Source: Pseudomonadota bacterium
Lineage (GTDB): Bacteria > Myxococcota > Bradymonadia > UBA4248
Assembly: GCA_017613855.1 (NCBI GenBank)
Contig: JAGACY010000319.1
Coordinates: forward strand, 1 to 13,156
Direction of reading: 5' to 3'
Length of the DNA stretch: 13,156 bases
The translations under genes and the position numbers were made by a program. Numbering within the stretch: position 1 is the first letter of the stretch; every line of letters starts with the position of its first letter. The notes beneath the pieces are model-generated. The model saw only the letters and a program-made list of their open reading frames with translations, had not been told where the DNA came from and did no database searches. Positions 10,001-13,156 of the stretch are shown here, piece after piece.

Positions 10001-12330
10001 TTAAACATGCACGTTATTTTGAACTCAATAAGATATATGATGATACTTTTGTCTATTCTGAACCCCTTGAACTGCGAGAATCTCCCTCGATACGTGCAAA
10101 AGTGATTACAAAAATTGAGGTAAAAATAGATGAGAATAAGAAAAAAATAGCCAACCAATTTTCAATTATTGACAGGTATCACGGATGGTACAAAACAGAA
10201 TATAAAGGACAGACGGGGTGGATATATCCAAAGAACGAGCTTGATCGTTCCTATTCCCACAAAACAGCGCTTCGCCTTCGTCTGCCCCAGATTGCCCGGA
10301 ATGTCATCGATTATAAACTGGAAGATATCGAAAACTGTGCACGTGCAGAAGCCGAGGCGGTCCAAAGGGAATGTGCTGCTGTCGATCAAAAGGCTGAAGA
10401 AGAAATTGCCAAAAAATCCCATGAGATTCGAAACAAAGAGAAGTTCGACCAGATACAGGATGATGCGTTTATCCAGGCAGACAATGCCAAAAAGATTATT
10501 CGTGAAAAGGCTGTTGCCAATCAGGCTGCCTGTCTTAAACTGCGCGATGCGTTAAAGAATTGCCAATTCAATGAAGAGCGTGAAGAACGCAGATTGGCAT
10601 CAGATCCCGTTCAAGCCACTAAGCCTCTGACTTCGGACGAACAGATTAAAAAGGATGAAGACTACTTAACGGAGGTCTTTTTAAGCCTGAATAAGCCGGA
10701 GATTATCGAAAGAGTTCGATTCACCCTATGCCTCATGCTCAGCGAAATCTTTAAGACAACCTATCCCGAAGCATGGCAATATATTAACGTCGTCACAGAA
10801 GTCGATCCCGAATTGCTTACCGGCAACCTCAAATATGCCAACTATCACCTTATAGATGAGTCCAAAACCAAACAGACAAAGGCTGAAAACGTCGAAGCTC
10901 AAGGCGATAATACAACGGTTGCAGCTGAGGTTAAACCGTCTCTACTTCAGGAACCCCAGTCGGTTGAGCGCGCAGTGGAACCGAAAGAAACGCTGTCTGA
11001 ATCTGCTGAAGCCACAATTGAAACGGATGCTGAACAAACGCCAGACGAGGCAGATGCTCATGCGGCGGCGATGGATCCTTCCATGGCTGCAGAAAAGGAT
11101 GCGCAATCGTCAGTCTCTTCTGAGGAGCTGAACAAAGCGCTTGCTGAATGGTCAACTGCTTCTGAAGAATCAACAGAACCGAACGTTTCCGATTTCGATC
11201 TGGGGTTGCTCGATAACATCGAATCAGCCCAAGCCGTAATCGATGCACAGGAAGACTCTGCCAATGCATCGGCGGATTCCGATGCTGCAGAAAATAAACC
11301 TCGCAAGTACAAGAGCGCAATCGAAGCTGTATTGGCACATCCGAATATACAGCTTGCCGATCTGTATGCCAAACTGCCTCCTGCCAATGGTAAGCTTAGA
11401 GAATTAAAAGTCTCTCCCACCGGTACATTGAATATCATGCAGGATGGACAGAAGGTTTTGATTTCGGATGAGAATGTAGACGAATTGCTGAAAGCGGCTA
11501 AACCGAAGGAACCTGGCACTATTGAACTTAAAATGGAGGACATGAATTCGTCTGATTCGTCCGGTTCAGAGCCCGATGCCACAGAGGGGGTGGCCTCGGA
11601 TAATCCTTCTGTAGCTAAAGATGTGGCTGGTTCGAAGTCTGTTGTGTCTTCTGAGCAGACGCAGACCGTTTCCTGTCCGGGAGAAAATGGCGTCGCCGAA
11701 GGTGCAGCAAATGCCGCATGTGAAGCCGACACGAGCAATGCGAATAGCAACCAGCAGGGATACATCTATGTTTTGGAAGACAGTGAAATCGACCTCGGGT
11801 TGACGGTTTCGGTCGAGCGCTATTTGGATAAATACTTAGAAATCATCTACGATGTACTTGTCTGGCATTCCCAGAAGATGAAAGCGGGACTTGAGCCCGC
11901 GCAAAATGCCGATTCGGCAACAGATTTTGAGATTAATCTCAATGTTGAGGACGATGTTCCCGACGCGACATCGGATGAGAAACCAAAGGGCTTGTTTGCC
12001 CGGTTCATAGAATGGCTCAAAAAACTCTTTGAATCGAAAAAGCCGGCTTCCGCGGAACAACCCCAGGACACGACTGATCCGGCAGACGTAATCCACGAAG
12101 ATAAACCGCTGCAAAAACCACTGCGCAATTATATCGATCAGTGTTTCCTCAAATACGGCGATACGAAATACGACAAAGCCCTGGCCATCAAGGAGACCAT
12201 CGCCTATCTCGGTTTGCTGGGGTACGATTCCAATCGTTTCGACAAGGCACGCTTTAAGGCGCAGGAAACCAGAAATAAAAAAGAAGCAGATGCAAAAGAA
12301 AAGTGCGGAGATGAGTCTTCCGGCAAATAA
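7042..12330 (+). CDS. Five-TM protein with degenerate Hrq1/YprA-like SF2 helicase scaffold and SH3b domain, 1762 aa
   Basis: Membrane helices lie at about 11-31, 39-58, 144-167, 252-273 and 281-300. Basic loops (32-38 and the Lys-rich 175-235) point to N-out and C-in, leaving about 1450 residues cytoplasmic. That region follows the order of Hrq1/YprA helicases. A Walker A-equivalent position at about 411-420 reads NPFYEDLDRY, a DEAH-equivalent at 508-513 reads FILEPS, and a motif III-equivalent lies at 540-545. A HYLLRDY/PLSED block spans 720-771, and PGQFITLDGKYYQV covers 894-907. C-terminal blocks lie at 1221-1255 and 1574-1612. None of the catalytic motifs is intact, so ATPase activity is unlikely. 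An SH3b domain (about 1002-1066, with GWYKTEY and GQTGWIYP) interrupts the scaffold. A charged helix (about 1085-1170) follows, and an acidic linker (about 1274-1572) interrupts it again. The last 140 residues include an amphipathic helix (1650-1664). The ATG follows AGGGGG at 7030-7035. The gene and membrane segments are firm and SH3b is likely; the helicase relationship is by-eye inference. Confidence 0.82.
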   Translation: MEGLTVFEQIKLFVFLIPFILLCIACYKLALPHKRRGRQVLMPVLAILLSIYAIFKIQQFTSELHAYLEYVFSLIDHPEQALPENQAVNEAVNQLIDGAVGSSGGGNEVSEAIKKQFADIEIPPSVRSNLARLRSFLGDAFDLNLLIAYIVNFAAIMAFMIIKGILLPILSRVWSNDELMKLTASRWYDFHELPPGYYKRHENANKDKGQKDAKNNSNAKNNSKKKNKKEADNDDELSGWFVKPQTTSYHKLLLAAYVGVFVAVSLVFLVSVFHPDWAFFKASFYPVFIIIVFGEVVAFLDGLVFVEEPVEIKVEEPKREIRDPKYRKIWEEFRNIYPDNILRRTPDILEDTCLPDPPVIDKDLSFLTQSDDENLKTVAMLFEHLDDQEFEPSYVEGCLRLLQGKSTLFCNPFYEDLDRYLFPPIIYNLLSYKKCLFIMGRDSTAEDFCAWLKKGIKDFVGADGLWQTEIISEAPINFDLGILKFSDIYNLKVLNTHREFFSEVRFVFILEPSKILATGQLALSLIINQLALDQCDAITYCACDHNCDGLVDCLSHALKTSMTHVIATLPGNGSNLQVFWDADSQNMQYKILDNVTHYLGIGTEISLIGMRYGVCNSGAAWGNDIAHQNECWFSCDKFPIMDMMWIAGQYYNQICQYIRKPIGQEQFNKALEVRANIWHCPKAESTYLIVEDEYNNLFEMSRIFSSRSLKEGFINVISGHYLLRDYMIEYIDLFQSDAKAIPTVVPDYARTERNVILKLLMMMTARPLSEDFVRQELRQAGLIETVKADLDTNRLKNKAKKSNELFQKFNKKIEEHLLIPPEDNGLTLDIKEKTSDDGFTVEKEYFYIIKPGDNPINCYLKNLTNAYFISEDEAENKHFISAKLYGHVLQSYLPGQFITLDGKYYQVMSISDKNGITLRRAADHIHKRLYYRQVRDILLKEWVFDGSMGACQHITFTSGMQMEIARGFANYDVKAPGYLECAPYNDIKHARYFELNKIYDDTFVYSEPLELRESPSIRAKVITKIEVKIDENKKKIANQFSIIDRYHGWYKTEYKGQTGWIYPKNELDRSYSHKTALRLRLPQIARNVIDYKLEDIENCARAEAEAVQRECAAVDQKAEEEIAKKSHEIRNKEKFDQIQDDAFIQADNAKKIIREKAVANQAACLKLRDALKNCQFNEEREERRLASDPVQATKPLTSDEQIKKDEDYLTEVFLSLNKPEIIERVRFTLCLMLSEIFKTTYPEAWQYINVVTEVDPELLTGNLKYANYHLIDESKTKQTKAENVEAQGDNTTVAAEVKPSLLQEPQSVERAVEPKETLSESAEATIETDAEQTPDEADAHAAAMDPSMAAEKDAQSSVSSEELNKALAEWSTASEESTEPNVSDFDLGLLDNIESAQAVIDAQEDSANASADSDAAENKPRKYKSAIEAVLAHPNIQLADLYAKLPPANGKLRELKVSPTGTLNIMQDGQKVLISDENVDELLKAAKPKEPGTIELKMEDMNSSDSSGSEPDATEGVASDNPSVAKDVAGSKSVVSSEQTQTVSCPGENGVAEGAANAACEADTSNANSNQQGYIYVLEDSEIDLGLTVSVERYLDKYLEIIYDVLVWHSQKMKAGLEPAQNADSATDFEINLNVEDDVPDATSDEKPKGLFARFIEWLKKLFESKKPASAEQPQDTTDPADVIHEDKPLQKPLRNYIDQCFLKYGDTKYDKALAIKETIAYLGLLGYDSNRFDKARFKAQETRNKKEADAKEKCGDESSGK
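7678..7713 (+). repeat. 18-bp tandem duplication in the Lys/Asn-rich loop of the five-TM protein
   Basis: Two adjacent 18-bp units (7678-7695 and 7696-7713) match in 17 of 18 positions and encode AKNNSN then AKNNSK. They lie in the basic cytoplasmic loop between membrane helices 3 and 4. The frame is kept, consistent with replication slippage in a disordered loop. Confidence 0.8.
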
Positions 12331-12370
12331 GTTTCTTTGCGACTGATACGATGGTGAATCAAATTGTGAT

Positions 12371-12398
12371 TGCGGGGGCGTTGGAGGCTCCCGCATTT
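12371..12398 (+). terminator. Probable intrinsic terminator of the tubulin-like gene block
   Basis: A 9-bp stem (TGCGGGGGC at 12371-12379 with GCTCCCGCA at 12387-12395, one G-T pair) encloses a 7-base loop and is followed by TTT. It begins 40 bases after the stop codon of the five-TM gene and precedes the differently organised lipoprotein gene. The T-tract is short, so termination may be partial; the fold is visible and the role is inferred. Confidence 0.5.
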
Positions 12399-12489
12399 GG
12401 TATGGGAACAATGACATTCACGAGTTGACCGTCGTATTCACGATGAGTTTGTTTTGTGAAAGACGATTGGGGCTTTCATAAAACCATTT

Positions 12490-12618
12490 ATGATTTGTAT
12501 TTGGTTTCAAATAGTTGCTATATTCTTCATTGTGTTGCTTGCTGTCAGTCACTCAAAAGGTTTCAAAGCAATCAGAAAACTGAAGGTACGCATTGAGAAT
12601 CATGATAACCCGAATTGA
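12490..12618 (+). CDS. Possible small single-pass membrane peptide, 42 aa
   Basis: An ATG at 12490 opens 42 codons ending with TGA at 12616-12618. The peptide has about 18 hydrophobic residues from residue 2 (MICIWFQIVAIFFIVLLAVS at its N-terminus). A basic tail containing KGFKAIRKLK follows, which fits a small N-out, C-in membrane peptide. There is no convincing ribosome binding site: the nearest G-rich stretch (12469-12473) is too far upstream. A 6-bp AT hairpin (12477-12482/12487-12492) covers the start codon. A possible extended -10 promoter for the next gene lies inside it, so the two readings compete. Chance hydrophobic ORFs are common in T-rich intergenic DNA. It resembles no family I know. 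Confidence 0.27.
   Translation: MICIWFQIVAIFFIVLLAVSHSKGFKAIRKLKVRIENHDNPN
12516..12524 (+). promoter_or_regulatory. Possible extended -10 promoter for the lipoprotein gene
   Basis: TGCTATATT fits the extended -10 pattern TGnTATAAT with one mismatch. A poor -35 candidate (TTGTAT, 12495-12500) sits 18 bases upstream. It would give a leader of about 120 nucleotides before the ATG at 12652. It lies downstream of the probable terminator, where a promoter for the lipoprotein gene is expected. Sequence match only. Confidence 0.3.
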
Positions 12619-12651
12619 ATGTATTTGGGAACTGGAGGCGAGGTCGCTGTT

Positions 12652-13156
12652 ATGAAGAAGAGGATTGCTTTATCATTGTCATGTTTAGTCGTTTTGGGAT
12701 TGTACGGGTGCAGTGACGATGATTCGGGGGCAAAGCAGGAAGAAAGCCCCAAATGCACGTTTGAAGCTCCTTATTGCGATAGTCAAATCCTGCATGTGTG
12801 TTCGAATGGCACAGAGACAACCGAGACCTGTGATGGCACATGCAACTCAAAGGAAGGCAAGTGTGAGGCAGGCGAAGACCCGGCCGATCATTCCTGCGAT
12901 GCTGGCAAGCACTATGATGAAACGCTCAATGAATGTGTAGACGACCCCGAAGTTCTGTCCTGCGATTCCGGCAAGCACTATGATGAAACGCTCAATGAAT
13001 GTGTAGATGATCCCGAAGTTCCGTCCTGCGATCCCGGCAAGCACTATGATGAAACGCTCAATGAATGTGTAGATGATCCCGAAGTTCCGTCCTGCGATCC
13101 CGGCAAACACTATGATGAAACGCTCGATGAATGTGTGGATGATCCCGAAGTTCCGT
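12652..13156 (+). CDS. Cys-rich lipoprotein with tandem 22-residue repeats (3' end outside window)
   Basis: The N-terminus is a lipoprotein signal peptide: MKKR, then a hydrophobic core, then LYGC with the lipidated cysteine at residue 20. Tyr at -2 is slightly unusual. Ser at +2 followed by Asp residues argues for outer-membrane or surface placement if E. coli sorting rules apply. Residues 35-71 form a small domain with six cysteines (35, 42, 50, 60, 64, 71), probably disulfide-bonded. From residue 81, four 22-residue repeats are visible, each with two cysteines, a GKHYDETL core and an acidic DDPEV tail. The array is still open at the right edge, so full length and C-terminal domain are unknown. 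GAGGT at 12640-12644 is 7 bases before the ATG. Such lipoproteins are typical of Myxococcota-like bacteria (my recollection). It is not obviously part of the tubulin-like block, because a likely terminator lies between. Function unknown; a surface adhesive or stalk role is possible. Confidence 0.85.
   Translation, partial: MKKRIALSLSCLVVLGLYGCSDDDSGAKQEESPKCTFEAPYCDSQILHVCSNGTETTETCDGTCNSKEGKCEAGEDPADHSCDAGKHYDETLNECVDDPEVLSCDSGKHYDETLNECVDDPEVPSCDPGKHYDETLNECVDDPEVPSCDPGKHYDETLDECVDDPEVP
12892..13155 (+). repeat. 66-bp tandem repeat array (four units visible)
   Basis: Units lie at 12892-12957, 12958-13023, 13024-13089 and 13090-13155, each encoding 22 residues with two cysteines. Units 2 and 3 differ at one base, units 3 and 4 at three, and units 1 and 2 at five. 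The near-identity at DNA level means recent duplication or ongoing homogenisation. Copy number probably varies between strains, and the array continues past the window edge. Confidence 0.95.

Larger units (their letters stand above)
12331..12651. other. Intergenic region between the gene block and the lipoprotein gene
   Basis: These 321 bases hold the probable terminator, the doubtful 42-codon ORF and the possible promoter listed separately. They also contain an ATTCACGA direct repeat (12414-12421 and 12436-12443). A 17-codon reading frame (ATG at 12602) ends in a TGA that overlaps the lipoprotein ATG. I see no tRNA, known riboswitch or mobile element remnant. Confidence 0.6.

Noticed and set aside
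11058..11765. Minus-strand 235-aa reading frame with a signal-peptide-like N-terminus
   Set aside because: It lies opposite the acidic low-complexity linker of the five-TM gene. Reverse reading of Glu/Ala/Ser codons gives Ser/Phe/Ala-rich frames, and the hydrophobic start is a by-product.
12847..13110. Minus-strand 87-aa frame with internal repeats
   Set aside because: It is the antisense reading of the 66-bp lipoprotein repeats, which remain open in the sense frame with a proper signal peptide.

Overview
All convincing genes in this window lie on the plus strand. Overall base composition is moderate (hand counts of about 45-50% GC in the conserved coding parts), with AT-rich patches inside genes and one GC-rich intergenic patch. 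The lipoprotein at the right edge, with its cysteine-rich N-terminal region and tandem Cys repeats, points to a Gram-negative bacterium. The style recalls deltaproteobacterial lineages (Myxococcota/Bradymonadota-like), but that placement is an impression and weakly supported.

Positions 1-12330 form one gene block. It holds (1) the C-terminal end of a single-pass membrane protein with a cytoplasmic tail, possibly the von Willebrand A protein that usually accompanies this kind of locus; (2) a 1144-residue protein with a tubulin/FtsZ-like nucleotide-binding head; (3) an 868-residue protein with coiled coils and a two-helix membrane hairpin; and (4) a 1762-residue protein with five predicted membrane helices followed by a very large cytoplasmic region. 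Genes 3 and 4 are 3 bases apart and probably translationally coupled. Genes 2 and 3 are separated by a GC-rich, highly structured repeat element (about 4196-4346).

The most striking part is gene 4. Read by eye, its cytoplasmic region follows the layout of Hrq1/YprA (MrfA)-type superfamily 2 helicases: a RecA1-like part, a motif III-like position, a RecA2/post-helicase part, the 'PG..I.L.GK.Y.V' element, and two C-terminal blocks. The catalytic motifs (Walker A, DEAH, SAT) are absent. It therefore looks like a membrane-anchored pseudo-helicase, with an SH3b domain and a roughly 300-residue acidic linker inserted into the scaffold. Together the block suggests a membrane-tethered tubulin-like cytoskeletal system. 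Comparative genomics (Makarova and Koonin) has proposed a multicomponent membrane-remodelling system built on FtsZ-like and vWA proteins. Its biochemical role is unknown to me, and the helicase relationship is my inference.

Positions 12331-12651 are intergenic. They hold a likely terminator for the block, a possible 42-residue membrane peptide and a possible promoter. From 12652 a lipoprotein gene runs off the right edge, with four nearly identical 66-bp repeats visible.
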